Shown: one piece after another, positions 11,725 to 22,637 of the stretch
Numbering within the stretch: the stretch's first letter is position 1
Layout: every line of letters starts with the position of its first letter
DNA from: Rhodamnia argentea
Taxonomy: Eukaryota; Streptophyta; Magnoliopsida; Myrtales; Myrtaceae
Reading direction: 5' to 3'
Length of the DNA stretch: 64,000 nt
NCBI RefSeq assembly: GCF_020921035.1
Contig: NC_063154.1
Coordinates: 20,991,861 to 21,055,860 of the forward strand
The notes under the pieces: model-generated
What the model saw: the letters and a program-made list of their open reading frames with translations, nothing else
What the model was told of the DNA's origin: nothing
The model's database searches: none
Position numbers and translations under genes: made by a program

Positions 11725-12120
11725 AGATAAGTACAATATAAGTGCCATAATTTTCGTACGTCGCTTATCCGAGTGGCATAACTTCTTTTTTTTTTATCAC
11801 TTGAGTACCATAACCTATAAACGTCGATTACTTGAGTGCTATCATTTTTTTCCCGATCACATGAGTGCCATATAATTTTTTAATAGATCACTTGAGTGCC
11901 GCGACTTTTTTAAAAAGCTCATCATAAGTGCTATGCCACGTCATATTTTCGACACTTGAGTGAATGATTTTAAAAACTTTTGGCGCTTAAGTGATCGATT
12001 TAAAGATATGATACTTAAGTAAATGTTTTTTTAGAAGTTATGCCACTTAAGTGATCGAAAAAAAGTTATGTCACTCAAGTGAGTGACTTACGAAAGTTAT
12101 GACACTTGTGGTGTCCTTAT
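11725..12120. mobile_element. Foldback element, family B, with periodic CACTTGAG arms
   Basis: The left arm (11730-11910) has about five units at roughly 30-40 bp spacing built around CACTTGAGTGCCATAACTTT. The right arm (11950-12115) has about five units of the inverted form (AGTTATGCCACTTAAGTGATC). The centre (about 11930-11948) is TGCTATGCCACGTCATA. The whole block can fold into one long imperfect hairpin. Related arms flank the middle of each tandem unit at 45213-50670. No ORF of note. Confidence 0.65.
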
Positions 12121-12593
12121 CTTGCGGGAAAAAAAAAACACGATTGTTCTAAAAATTTATTTCTACACTAAAAAAACAAAATCAATTGCAATTTAAAATT
12201 TAGGAGAACACATATTTAGGAAATCTGATGAAAGGGAAACTTTCCAGTAAGCCTCAAGTCTCATTTCTTATAACTAGATTATACCTAATATAATTGTCTT
12301 TCCTTTTTCTCTTCTTTTTTACTGTTTTTCGTTCGAAAAACATTTTTTTTTGTAGCTGCCAAATATGCTTTCTAAATTGCTCTCATTTTTAAATGAAAAT
12401 AAATAAGTTTGAAATTTTTCACCAACCAAACGAATTTTGGGCTTTTATCTACTTATTTACCAAGGCGAGTAAGAAACGGGTTTTAACTTTTTGCCCATCC
12501 TTCGCAACATTGTCTTTTTAGTGAGAGTCGCAATTATTTTACGTCAAACCCAAACGAGCAGAAAAAAAGTAGGTGCCTTTGAAAGCTTGAAAC
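12121..12593. other. Gene-free AT-rich stretch
   Basis: Nothing recognised. The sequence is AT-rich with homopolymer runs. Confidence 0.4.
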
Positions 12594-13080
12594 TAGAGGT
12601 GTGCATCAATCCTGCTCCGGTCCTATTTTCGGGCAGTACTGAACTGGCCTATTCTGAGTGATTTCCGGTGGCAATTTTGGAACTTGGAATAACCTAGTTC
12701 GGTTCTAGGGTCTTAAGGAATCGAACCAATCGAACCAAGCCGGTAGAACCAGCCTAAAATATGTTACTTTTGTATTTTGTAATATCCAATAAAGGCAAAA
12801 AAAAAATGCATATTAGTTGTGTTATTCTTTTACTAGTAACTTTTATATGATTTGTAATTTTATCTAACACTAAAATAACTTCCAATAGATTTAGAGACTT
12901 CTAAGAAAGAGATTAAAATATTTTTGAAAAGTAACACCATTGTTCCCAGGATAACTCGAAACCGAATCGAGAACGGTCAAATTCCATGGTGGATAGGGTC
13001 GGTTTCCGGTTCCATAGACTAGGAACTAATCTTGTCCGATCCGATTTATTGTTCCAAGATAGGAACCAATTCACCCTGTA
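12594..13080 (+). mobile_element. GGGGTGTGC-type dispersed element, copy 2
   Basis: Starts TAGAGGTGTGCATC and ends TCACCCTGTA. The interior carries the family's paired GGTTC and GAACC phrases (for example CGAACCAATCGAACC, and GGTCGGTTTCCGGTTCC near the right end). The central part (12760-12940) is AT-rich and differs from copy 1, so copies vary internally. Confidence 0.55.
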
Positions 13081-13167
13081 ACCAATTACTAGTAGTTGAA
13101 CTAATATTTTCTCTTTCGTTTGATATAGGTATCTTGTGGAAACTTTATTGAATTTTCATTATGAATA

Positions 13168-13388
13168 AGGTTGTGCTTGTTTCAAGGAAATGAATGATTT
13201 AAAAAATATTTCCTTGAAAATAATCGCTTGTATCATTTACAAAAACAAATGAACAAAAAGCATTTTCACCGTTTACGAAAATATTTAGATATAAATTATT
13301 TGACAAATTATTTCAATCCATACAATCGATGATTTTAAGAAAAATATTTGTGGAATCATTTATTTTTTGCGAAACAAATAAAACCTAA
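13168..13388. mobile_element. Miniature inverted-repeat element, GTTTGTTTC family, copy 1
   Basis: The left end, GCTTGTTTCAAGGAAATGAAT then GATTTAAAAAATATTT, is mirrored by the right end, AATATTTG, GAATCATTTATTTTTTGCG and AAACAAATAAAAC. Interior phrases CGCTTGTATCATTTAC and CACCGTTTACGAAAATATTT recur in a second copy at 44711-44955. Length is about 220 bp and there is no coding capacity. Confidence 0.55.
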
Positions 13389-13418
13389 CATGTGTGATTT
13401 TTCAGTAGGGTGGTAATT

Positions 13419-15372
13419 TGTGACATCCGGAAATTTCCATACAAGGTAATAATATTTAGGTTATAAAACTAATGATTACTTAGCTTATAATCCGAGATGA
13501 CACGTAGAAATTTTTGTGGACCTTGATTGTGTGAGGTACGGAGAAACGCGGAGGATAATATCCCACAATAGTAATCATCCTGAGTCCGCCGTGTCAAAAT
13601 TTTATTGACAAACATCGATGTATACATTGACGTTGTTTAATTTAATGTCATCTTATTTGTCGATGGGGACAACATGTTTCTTTTTCGAAATATATGAATA
13701 TCGAGTTTTAAGTTCCAAAATCAACATTTTCCTAATACCCGGTATTGTTACAAATAATTTTTGTGGATTCCTAAATGCTTTTGAACTTATTATTATTTAT
13801 GTCCCGAGCCCGATGTGGTGAGTCCGATGTCCCGAGTTTCGATTCCTACTAATCATATCCTTCTGCTAAGTATGTTCATGCGTTGCTTTCTGCTCGATTG
13901 TTTGACTAATGCATATCATGGTTTTGAGGAATATGAGATGAAGCAAGAAGGTGGATATTTGTGTTAAAATGCATGTAAATATTTACTCATCATTGCTCGC
14001 CTTGCAAAATGAAAGGAGATAAGTAAGTTGTCAATGATTTCATGAGAAATGAACTTAACTAAGTGTGTCATTAACATTAATTATATAGGGTAGGACAAAC
14101 CGTGAGGCTCGGTATGAGACAAGTCAAGGAGGACTTCCTTCATAGGTGTTTGGTTTGGGAACGAAATAGGCAAAAGCTGGTTGGCCCGCAAACGACCCAG
14201 TCCGATGAGAGTGGGGAGTAATCGCCAAGGCAAGAGAGCCCGGACAAGGTGTGGTTCCTGGAAAGCTTTAGGATGGCGAAGGGGGTAGAAATGAACCAAA
14301 TTGCACACCGAAAAAGATGGGTATATTTGTTGAAATGCATGAGAATGTTTGTTTATTATTATTTGTACGAGAATAACGTAATTCCGTCACCCTAAAATCA
14401 ATCAATGACGATGCCTCGAGAATCGAGATGCCCTTGCTGTGTGATCGGGTGCCCTGTGGAGTGTTAGGGATGCCTCGAAATTGAGATGCTCTTACTATAT
14501 GATTGAGGATGTCTCGTGGAGTGTTACGGGATGCCTTGGGAGTCGAGATTCCCTTGCTGAGTGTTCGAGGATGCCTCGTGAGTCGGGATGTCTCGAGAAT
14601 ATTTGGGAGGAAAAGTAATAATGGACATAATGCACGTTTATGTGTGTCCATGTATCCACACGTGATTTGTTGTGGGTAGCCAAGCATGGTATGCCATCCG
14701 CTTGTGTTTGATGAAATGATCTTAGGCGATGTGACCATTGGTTTCCATTGGCATAACCACTAAGTGATTACTGGTGCACTATGAAGCATTATTTCATCCG
14801 CATTAGTCTCAAAGATATAATGTTTGGGAGCACGGATGTTAGGTTACTTTGGCACATCAGGATAGAAAAAGGGAATTCATTATGCGTGTACTCCGATCAC
14901 ATGCTTGTTGGTCATGCTCTTATTTTGCACCAGGTTGAGTGGTGATGTGATTTTCCTAAATTAAAAGTAGAAATTTCATTTGTTGGGTTTCGGCTTACTC
15001 CTTTATTTTTTAGACGTGTAGGAGAATCCCCCTTGACACGGTGATGAAGGGGACAATATTATGCTAGATGCCATGAATCCCTAAGTTAGATGGGGGCTTG
15101 GTTAATATTTAGGCACTTTTGAGATAGTATGGAAGCAGTGGCGCTAGTTGACCGGACCTCCTTTCTAGGACTTTTGTATTTTGTATGTTGCTCATATGAT
15201 GTACTAAAATTGTAAAATCCGATGTTTAATAATAAAAAAAAAGAGGTTTATGTACTTCTACTAAACTCGCAAGATGATTGTGAAAAGTTTATTGTGCTTT
15301 CGCATACGAATAATAATTAAAACATAAAATTAGAAAGGACGCGTGCCGTGCCCGATGTTTTAGGGTGTCACA
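13419..15372. mobile_element. Solo LTR (1954 bp) with TAATT target duplication
   Basis: The block begins TGTGACATCC and ends GGGTGTCACA, a 10-bp near-perfect inverted terminal repeat with canonical TG...CA ends. The five bases before it (13414-13418) and the five after it (15373-15377) are both TAATT, the expected 5-bp target-site duplication. No primer site, polypurine tract or coding domain lies inside, so this is a single LTR left after recombination between the two LTRs of a complete element. Termini of this TGTGACA type and this size are common in chromovirus Ty3/gypsy elements, for example Tekay/Del; that lineage is inferred. Confidence 0.85.
14405..14592 (+). repeat. About 60-bp tandem repeat inside the solo LTR
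   Basis: Three diverged units begin near 14409, 14468 and 14529. Each contains GATGCCTCG or a variant, then TCGAGATGCCCTTGCT and GTGGAGTGTTA(C)GGG. This is an LTR-internal repeat and not coding. Confidence 0.6.
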
Positions 15373-16254
15373 TAATTCTTTAGGAGACGACTCATTTTCA
15401 CGAGATGTAGTTAAATAGGTTCCGATTTGGCATATATGAATCTAGATTGACTCGTTTAACCTATTTAAATATGAATTGATGTGTTTAGGTCAATGTGTCA
15501 ATCTTTTGAACCCAACCCAATTAGATACGTTTTGACATGATTAATATTCACATCTATAAAGGAAAAAAGTTTATGATTCAAGTTCACAAAACTCTTCGAC
15601 CAAAAAAAAAAAAAAGTTTACAGAACTCTACACTCATGTTAAAAATAACAATAGGTAAAAATATATTAAGCGTCATAGAAAGCCCTCCATTAATAATACA
15701 ACTTAGCTATAACATGTACTCATTGCCCAAAAACTCTTCTTCTTTTTTCCGAAGAAAATTTTCATTGACTAAGCAGAATAATACTCGAGAAGTACATAAA
15801 AGGCTATCAAGCCTAATAAATCCCAAATAACTACAGAACAACGCAAATATTAGAAAGTATATAACAAAGCACACTCTGTGACTAGAAATATACTCTAATC
15901 TTTTAAAAACAAATCTATCACCATAAACGTTTGGCTAGAAATATGTTGGAACATGTAAAACTTTTTAACACAGGCTATTGTGTATAAATGTACTTCACGT
16001 TTTTATCATTGTAAACATGTGAGTGTACTGTATCGGGTAACTCGTTTATTAGACATTTCGTGTTGAGGCAGTTTGACACGTTTATTTAACATATCATGTT
16101 CGGATCGCCACACATGTGTAATATGCGGATTGCACAAGATTCGACATGAATCGCTAGCCCTTACTTTCAGTCGGATAATTCCCATTTGGTTTTAATAATC
16201 TAATGCCTCACTATTTTGTAACGATGCCTTAGGTTTTGATTGAAAATGCAAATG
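15373..16254. other. Gene-free AT-rich stretch
   Basis: No gene recognised. A 97-codon frame at 15537-15830 is Lys/Ser-rich, has no domain, and is probably chance. Confidence 0.4.
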
Positions 16255-16645
16255 AAAAATGACACAAATAGTCTTTGAACTTTGGCCCAAGGTGTAATGT
16301 TGTCCCCGAACTTTAGCTTAATATGTAATGTCATCCCTCAACTTTTAATTCGTTCAATAAGGTTTACAAACTTTTGGTATATATTCAATTTAGTCATTGG
16401 ACTATATGAAATGCTTAACGTAGTCCTTTCATTAATTCAAATTAAGGGACAATATTGAACATTTTCGTATAGTATAAGGACTAAGTTGAACGTGTATCAA
16501 AAGTTTAGGGACCACATTGAACGAATTAAAAGTTCAGGGATGTTATTGCATATTGGCTTAAAGTTCAGAGACCATAAGGAACAAATTAAAAGTTCATGGA
16601 CGACATTACACATTGTGCCAAAATTCAGAGATTATTTGTGAAATT
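16255..16645. mobile_element. Foldback element, family C, copy 1
   Basis: The left arm has AAATAGTCTTTGAACTTTGG, GTAATGTTGTCCCCGAACTTT and CAACTTTTAATTCGTTCAAT. The right arm has the inverted set: GAACGAATTAAAAGTTCAGG, AAAGTTCAGAGACC and CCAAAATTCAGAGATTATTT. The centre is near 16430-16460. A decayed relative lies at 27495-27745. There is no coding capacity. Confidence 0.6.
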
Positions 16646-17118
16646 ACTCCAAATGCAAATGCTAAAAAGGTCAGTGTATCGGATGATTGAAATTAAAATC
16701 GAAAAAACCCTAAATCTTAGATCTACAGTTTTCGGGTCTCGGGCCAGGTGCTTTAGGACAAATTTGTTATCGGCCAATTTAATTTTTGCTGGAAATCTGA
16801 GTAATTAATGTGAAGTTTTTAATATCAATAATCAACCGTATAATCAATTTTATATAATTTCATTTGGCAAATCAAAACAAATATGGAAAGTCGCTGGCTC
16901 CCTCTCTCGCCTCCCTTGCTTCTATCTGCCGCCATATACATCACACAGTCAACTCTACCAAGAGTTTCTCTGTCAAAGTTCCTGAAACATCCACCTTGCC
17001 GGTAACAATGGCGGCCTCCGGCGGTTCTCTTCAGTCCAAAGCTCTAAGTCCTTGTCAGCACGGTTGCCATGGTCGTGGTCTGCGTGTCGCCATCTTCCTC
17101 TCACTTTCCTCCGCATCT
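16646..17118. other. Gene-free stretch upstream of the kinase pseudogene
   Basis: A frame at 16864-17124 is Ser-rich and shows no kinase or membrane-anchor features. If it derives from the lost 5' part of the kinase gene, that is no longer recognisable. Confidence 0.3.
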
Positions 17119-18750
17119 ACTTGAAGACGTGGGACATTCGGATGAAGATCGCAGCTGGAACAGCTAAAGGGTGTGTGCCACTGCTACCGTTACCTCTGAT
17201 TCTTTCTGCTCTACTGACTTTATGAAAGTTTGCCTTCACCTTGACTTGCGTTTTAGATCTCTAGCAATAGGCGATGACAGTTATCACGTGTGTCAATTCG
17301 AAAGTACAAAGACGTTTAAACCGGACAGGTATAAAGCTCGAGGCATTCTTTCGAAAAGAGCGTTTTGCCGCTTCAACTTTGGTTCCTGAATTTCTTGTTT
17401 TACTTCAGTGAATCTGATTTTCTTTTCAGGCTAGCCTATTTGCACGAAGGTTTATAACCGAAAGTAGTGCATCATCAGGATGTAAAATCTAGCTATTTTT
17501 TCGGGGCAAAGGATGGAATCCCCGTCGGTTTCGGCCTCGCGAAACTTTTGGGGTCGGAGGCTAGCCATGTGACTCCGCGTGTGATGGGCACTTTCGGGTT
17601 CCTTCTTCTCTGAACACCTCTTTGGCAAGTTTAAGGAATGGCGTATTCCACTCTGCCCATGCAGCTCATAGTGCGGAGAAGTTGAGTGACTTCTCAAGTA
17701 ACTGCAATCACGGGAGTGCTTAATGCATGGAGTGAGGTGTACAGTTTCGGGGTTGTACTGATGTAGATAGTAAAGGGAAGAGCTCCAATCGACTATTCCA
17801 GACCAGCAGCAGAGACGAATATAGTGCTCACTAGGACAGTTTTCCCTAATGACCTTATAAACCTTACATGACTCGGGGAGATTCCTGTTGCGTGATTGTC
17901 AGATGAGCTTGGTCGATTGGGTTAAGGGAATGGTGGCGAGTCGTCGCAGGGAAGATCTTCTCGATCCCTTGATTGCAGTTCAGCACCCTCCGAGAGCTCT
18001 GAAGAGGGCTTTGTTGGTCTGTCTGCGCTGTACCGACTTAGACACCACCAGACGACCAAAGATGGGACAAATTGTTCACATGCTCGAGACCGATGATTTC
18101 CCTTTCCATGCCGTAAGTTACTTATCTTCTCTGAAAGGTTTGTATCTTCTGCACTCCATGCTCGTGTCACCTTTTACCAAGTTTCAATGGCCTTACTGGT
18201 GCCGTCACCAATTTCCTACCGTGAATGCATAATCCGCTGGTGCAATATTGGCTTGTGCAAGCCTCAGAATCTCGCATCTTGTCTCCTGATGGATGCTTTG
18301 TTGGGATTTAAATATTCTGCAGCATCTTAACCAAGAACTGCTCGAGGAGACACTTTATGGGAGAATAGTATGAGGAAGTTCATGGTGAATCCGATTCTGT
18401 CGGCTAAAGTGTGCCTTTGCTAACAGAGGTGGCTCTCCCTCGCAAAGTAGACATTACATCTACACTGGGCATATGGAAGAATGGTCGGTTGTTCAAGTGT
18501 TCACTTGACTCGGTTGTTTCAGAGTTCAGTGCATTGCCACGGGAGTGGCAACTCAAGTACATTATACCAAAACTTTGCTGTCTGATAAGCTCTTACCTCG
18601 GCTAATCTCGATTCGGATTTAAAATCCTGGTCAGTTGAATTATCTCCGCACGATTGCAGGAACACCGGCAAGCTCATGAGAAAGATCCACTTCCATCAAG
18701 GGGGGTCGCGTCGCATAGTATTCATCCGGAAAGATCGAGGCGGAGATGAT
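17119..18750 (+). pseudogene. Receptor-like kinase pseudogene (At1g01540/At4g01330-like), 5' truncated
   Basis: Scattered but collinear kinase blocks are readable: WDIRMKIAAGTAKG at 17127-17171; a GT-AG-like intron to about 17430; then LAYLHEG, a stop where the family has Glu, [32 protein letters not shown] and MGTFGF. After a gap, LNAWSEVYSFGVVLM (about 17720-17763), a stop, GRAPIDYSRPAAETN, and LVDWVKGMVASRRREDLLDP through RALKRALLVCLRCTD and RRPKMGQIVHMLETDDFPFH (17905-18115). The HRD catalytic motif reads HHQD and DFG reads GFG, so activity is impossible even apart from the stops and frame changes. The N-lobe with its ATP site and the membrane segment are missing. Introns are retained, so it arose by DNA duplication, not retroposition. 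A last small exon may lie at about 18660-18750. Confidence 0.85.
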
Positions 18751-18878
18751 GCATATTGCCAGACTTGCGGTTTCACCATCTTGCAGGGCAAGTCAAGTCA
18801 TACGAGAAAACAGATTCTGTGGATAAATTTGATGTGTACATAACATCTAGCTTGTACCTCTAGTCTTGTTGCTTCTAA

Positions 18879-19703
18879 TGTACTAACGGGACTTTGGTCT
18901 CCAAATCCCATAAGAAAATAAATGAGAAGTGAAAGATGGAGCAAAATTCGAACAAACATGTTTGTCTGATTTTTTCTTTGAACAAACATGTTCTTTTGGA
19001 AGATGTCTATTCGATTTCGTGACTCTTCATTCTTTTGGAAGATGTATATTCAATTTCTTAACTCTTTATTCTATTGGAAGATGTTCATTCGATTTTGTAA
19101 CTCTTCATTCGTTTTAAAGAGAACTGCTCGGATTAGTAACTCTTCGTTTTTAACCTCTATTTCGTGACTATTCGCATCATTGTACGTAAATAAAGTATTA
19201 ATTGTCGCATTAGAATAGACTGCCATTTTCGTCATTCATACTTCATTATTAATCATTTGTGCGATTATTCTACAAAGTGCGTTCAAAGGTTTCCTCCGAA
19301 GAAGTACCGCTTTAGAGGAAAAGAAGATCCGTTCTATCCTGGAAGGTAATTGTCCAAGAACCTTGGGTATAGATTGAGAGGACAAATTTATCTTAAGAAC
19401 ACAATGTCATTTCGTTGCGCTCGAATCATTCCTCTACATTCAGATTACTCGTTTGTGTTTGGTTTCGGGTTTGTCGATCAATGTTATTCTACATATACGA
19501 ACACTTATAGGCGACTATAATCTTAAGACAAATTTGATTTTCTGTGCTTGGTTCGTATAGTTATTTTGGTTGTACGCATTCTGTTCTAGCGATTATTAGT
19601 TAGGTTGAAATTCGATTCGCTGCTTGGTTTCGACTTTGCTCTCGTTAAGATTTTGAAAGCCACCACCTTTCCCCGCATAACCGAGCCATTCTAGGGCTTT
19701 ATG
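18879..19703 (+). repeat. Copia 5' LTR (end inferred from primer site)
   Basis: Similarity to the right LTR runs from 18888 to about 19514. The sequence then continues uniquely to the primer-site-like TGGCATCAGATGC at 19704. If that is the true primer site, the intact LTR is about 825 bp and the right LTR has lost its last quarter. It contains three loose copies of CATTCTTTTGGAAGATGT/CATTCGATTTCGTAACTC between about 18985 and 19115. Confidence 0.6.
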
Positions 19704-19716
19704 TGGCATCAGATGC
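19704..19716 (+). other. Probable tRNA-iMet primer-binding site (decayed)
   Basis: TGGCATCAGATGC resembles the plant retroelement primer site TGGTATCAGAGC with one substitution and one inserted base. It lies between the left repeat and the gag leader, where such a site belongs. Confidence 0.5.
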
Positions 19717-20473
19717 ATTTGGAGAATTACGAAACTATTCCTCGCTCTGTTCATTTGGCAATATTAGTTTAACACATCCGGAAGTAGAGGATTTAGAGTT
19801 TATGCGCCAAAACATGAATATAAGCAATGAAGTGAGCGTCGATCAATTCTCAATCAGCCCTTCAACAATCTTGGGGTGAACGATTGCTTTTAGGATTCTA
19901 TTCTGTAAATCCTTGTCCCATCTACAACACAAAATCTTGCGTGTACTTTTGGCATACTTCTATAGGATAAGAGCCTTGGTGGCTCATTTGTTTTATTGGT
20001 TTCATCCAAGGAATCTGCAAGGGATACGAGCGATGGTGACTATAGTTGCTTTCTTGTTGAGATGGTACACCAATGTAAAAGCAAGGGTTGAAATGGCCTA
20101 CGGGCAGTGGCGGCGCGCGACAATCACCTAGGAACGTTATTGTTCATGTCAATTTTGTATGTTTTATTTTGGCGAAATTTTAAAATAATCACATAGCTAG
20201 AGAGGGCTCATTGATACGAGCATTTAGGCCGGTCGTCGGTTGCCGGAGGCCGCCCGACAGAGGTTCATGCGCCCCCACGTGTCGGTGGGACAGCGCGCGT
20301 GGGCCTCACGAGCCTTTAGCGCGAAACTGTGCAATGACGATTGACTTCAATGACTCACCGATGTCATCATGACGTCGGCGTCCCTCGTCCTGAGTGAACC
20401 CGACTCGACCGGTTCGGTTCGACCAGTTGACCTGCCCGATTCGATTCAACCAGGTTTGGACCGGTCTAACTTA

Positions 20474-20544
20474 TTGACTTCTGTTGACCGATACTGATTT
20501 TCATTGACCATTGACCTGCGTTGACTGCGTTGACTTTCGTTGAC
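20474..20544 (+). promoter_or_regulatory. Cluster of W-box cores (TTGAC) in the copia leader
   Basis: TTGAC followed by C or T occurs at 20474, 20484, 20504, 20511, 20521, 20530 and 20540, seven times in 71 bp, with most spacings close to 10 bp. Another lies at 20427. TTGAC[CT] is the core bound by plant WRKY factors. Because the cluster is downstream of the presumed LTR promoter, it could act as an enhancer or simply be a degenerate tandem repeat. Confidence 0.5.
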
Positions 20545-20733
20545 TAGATTTTCAAACGGGCGTTTGAGCGGGCAATCGGACTTCAATTGGGGAGTTTTTT
20601 GTACCGGCGTGCTCGTATGAAGATGCTCTATATTGTGGCATATTAATATTACATGTTTGAGGCTTTTGTGGATGAAAAAATGCATATGGAACCCTATGTA
20701 CGGGTACGGGTATTTTTTCATTTAGTTTCGTAA

Positions 20734-21285
20734 ATGGCTTCAACATCGATAACGCCTATTGCGTCTATTCCTACTCATGGAGAGAAGCCAGAAAAGTCCA
20801 ATGGGGCTGATTTCAAGAGATAGCAACAGAAGATGTTGTTCTATCTCACGACTTTGAATTTGGCAACGTTCCTTAATCATGATGCTCTTAAGTTGAATGA
20901 AGGAGAGTCAAATAAGGAAAGGGTTGTTGTTGTAAATTCGTGGAAGCATTCTGATTTCGTGTGTCGCAACTATATCCTCAATGGTCTGGACAATTCCCTC
21001 TATAACGTTTATAGTCCATTGAAAATGGCTAATGAATTATGGGAAAATATGGACAAGAAAAACAAAACAGAAGATGCTGGGTTGAAGAAATTCATCGTTG
21101 GCAAATTTCTGGACTTCAAGATGGTTGATTTCAAAAATTGTCTTAAGTCAAGTTCGGGAACTTTAAGTGATCATGCATGACATTCATGCTGAAGGTATGG
21201 TTCTAAGTGAATCACTTCAAATGGCTGCTTTCATAAAAAAAATTACCACCATTTTGGAAAGATTTCAAGAATTTTCTCAAAGTGT
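20734..21285 (+). pseudogene. Copia gag (broken)
   Basis: The frame opens MASTSITPIASIPTHGEKPE and continues through typical copia gag text: QQKMLFYLTTLNLATFL, HSDFVCRNYILNGLDNSLYN, ANELWENMDKK and LKKFIVGKFLDFKMVD, then in another frame IMHDIHAEGMVLSESLQMAA. Lesions: an in-frame TAG at 20821-20823 where a Trp codon is expected, a frame change at about 21120-21145, and a TAA at 21164-21166 where a Gln codon is expected. The family's role is to form the cytoplasmic virus-like particle that packages element RNA. The zinc knuckle is missing because the deletion begins just after the last readable gag segment. Confidence 0.8.
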
Positions 21286-21490
21286 GGGGGTGAGGAATAT
21301 TATGTATAATGGTAAGTCTCGACAAATACGTCGAAGATGCGATATTGTAAGACAAATACTCTCTAGTGGAGTTATCACGATCGATTATGTGAAGTCAAAA
21401 GATAATGTTGCGGATCCATTAACAAAAGGCCCAACTAGAGAGATGGTTGTGAAAACATCAAGGAGAATGGGTTTAAGGCCTATAAAATAA
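21286..21490 (+). pseudogene. C-terminal fragment of copia RNase H
   Basis: This fragment is fused in frame to the gag tail, so a 108-codon open frame (21167-21490) spans the junction. It reads MYNGKSRQIRRRCDIVRQIL, then SSGVITIDYVKSKDNVADPL, TKGPTREMV and SRRMGLRPIK, the standard end of a copia polyprotein. It includes no catalytic acidic residues of RNase H. The join shows a deletion of several kilobases of pol. Confidence 0.8.
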
Positions 21491-22045
21491 GTCATCATAG
21501 CGAAAACCCTACCTAGTTGACTGGAGATCCCAAGATCTAGATTCAAAGTGACAACCAAATTATGCGGGTGGTGTAGAGTATTGTTAACTCTTACACGTTT
21601 CCGTATGAAGACAGTACTAACATGTGGACGTTAAGCGTAAGCTTTAATGATTCTGAATCAAATATGTGATATGCTACACATTCATAAATCACTTATGTGA
21701 GTGTGAAGTGAGGGCCGCTTCTATGAGAATTTGAAAGGCCGAATTCTCTAAAGCACTCATGAAAACATGTTGTGTTCATAACCAAAATGAACATAACAGT
21801 GAGAACTAATTTTGTTCGAGAGATAGTTGTGCGATTTCTATTGTCCAGGCTTGCACCAAAGTCGACTGTTCAAAGACATTAAGTCTACTGATTGACCAAG
21901 TAAGTCCGATAGATCTCACTAAGAAAAGTTCAAAGTCTCGGACTACTTATCTCGATGCAACATTCTCTCATGGAATATTCGCATTTTGCATGTCATGCAT
22001 TCACGGAGAGTCATGATAACTGAACTTCTCATTCATGTGGGAGAT

Positions 22046-22637
22046 TGTTGGGACTTTGGTCTCCAAATCCCATAAGAAGATAAATGAGAAGTGAGAGATG
22101 GAGAAAAATTCGAATAAACGTATTTATCTGATTTTTTCTTTGACAAAATATGTTCTTTTGGAAGATATCTATTCAATTTTGTAACTCTTCATTCTTTTGG
22201 AAGATGTCCATTCGATTTCGTAACCATTTATTCGTTTGAAATAGAACTGTTCGGATTAGTGACTCTTCGTTATTAACCTCTATTTCGTGACTCTTTGCAT
22301 CATTGTCTATAAATAAAGCATTGACCGTCACATTAGAATAGATCGCCATTTTCGTCATTCATACTTCATTATTCATCATTTGTGCGATTATTCTACGAAG
22401 TGCATTCGAAGATTTCCTCCGAAAAAGTACTGTTTTAGAGGAAAAGGAGATACGTTCTATCCTAGGAGACAATTGTCCAAGAACCTTGAATACATATTGA
22501 GGGGACAAATTTGTCTTAAAGACACAATGTCATTTCGTTGGGCTTGGATCATTTCTCTACATTCGGATTACTTATTTGCGTTTGGTTTCGGGTTTGTCGA
22601 TTAACGTTATTATACATATACGAACACTTATAGGCGA
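22046..22637 (+). repeat. Copia 3' LTR (probably right-truncated)
   Basis: Starts TGTTGGGACTTTGG directly after the purine tract GTGGGAGAT. It matches the left LTR to CACTTATAGGCGA and then diverges abruptly. A CA dinucleotide at 22625-22626 (CGAACA) could be a natural end, but the shared 11 bp beyond it and the distance to the primer site on the left favour truncation. Confidence 0.65.

Larger units (their letters stand above)
18879..22637 (+). mobile_element. Ty1/copia retrotransposon, internally deleted
   Basis: Two direct repeats, both containing GGGACTTTGGTCTCCAAATC, start at about 18879 and 22046 and stay similar for about 600 bp. Between them lie a tRNA-iMet-like primer site (19704), a long leader, a broken gag (20734-21285), and then directly the last 66 or so residues of the RNase H domain (to 21490). 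Protease, integrase, reverse transcriptase and most of RNase H are absent. A purine-rich TGGGAGAT precedes the right LTR. It is a non-autonomous deletion derivative that would need proteins in trans. LTR differences (for example TGTACTAACGGG against TGTTGGG at the start) show it is not very recent. Confidence 0.85.

Noticed and set aside
13835..13855. tRNA box B-like GAGTTTCGATTCCTA
   Set aside because: No box A at the right distance and no cloverleaf; it is inside the solo LTR.
15537..15830. 97-codon frame next to the solo LTR
   Set aside because: Lys/Ser-rich translation of AT-rich DNA with no domain, promoter or splice support.
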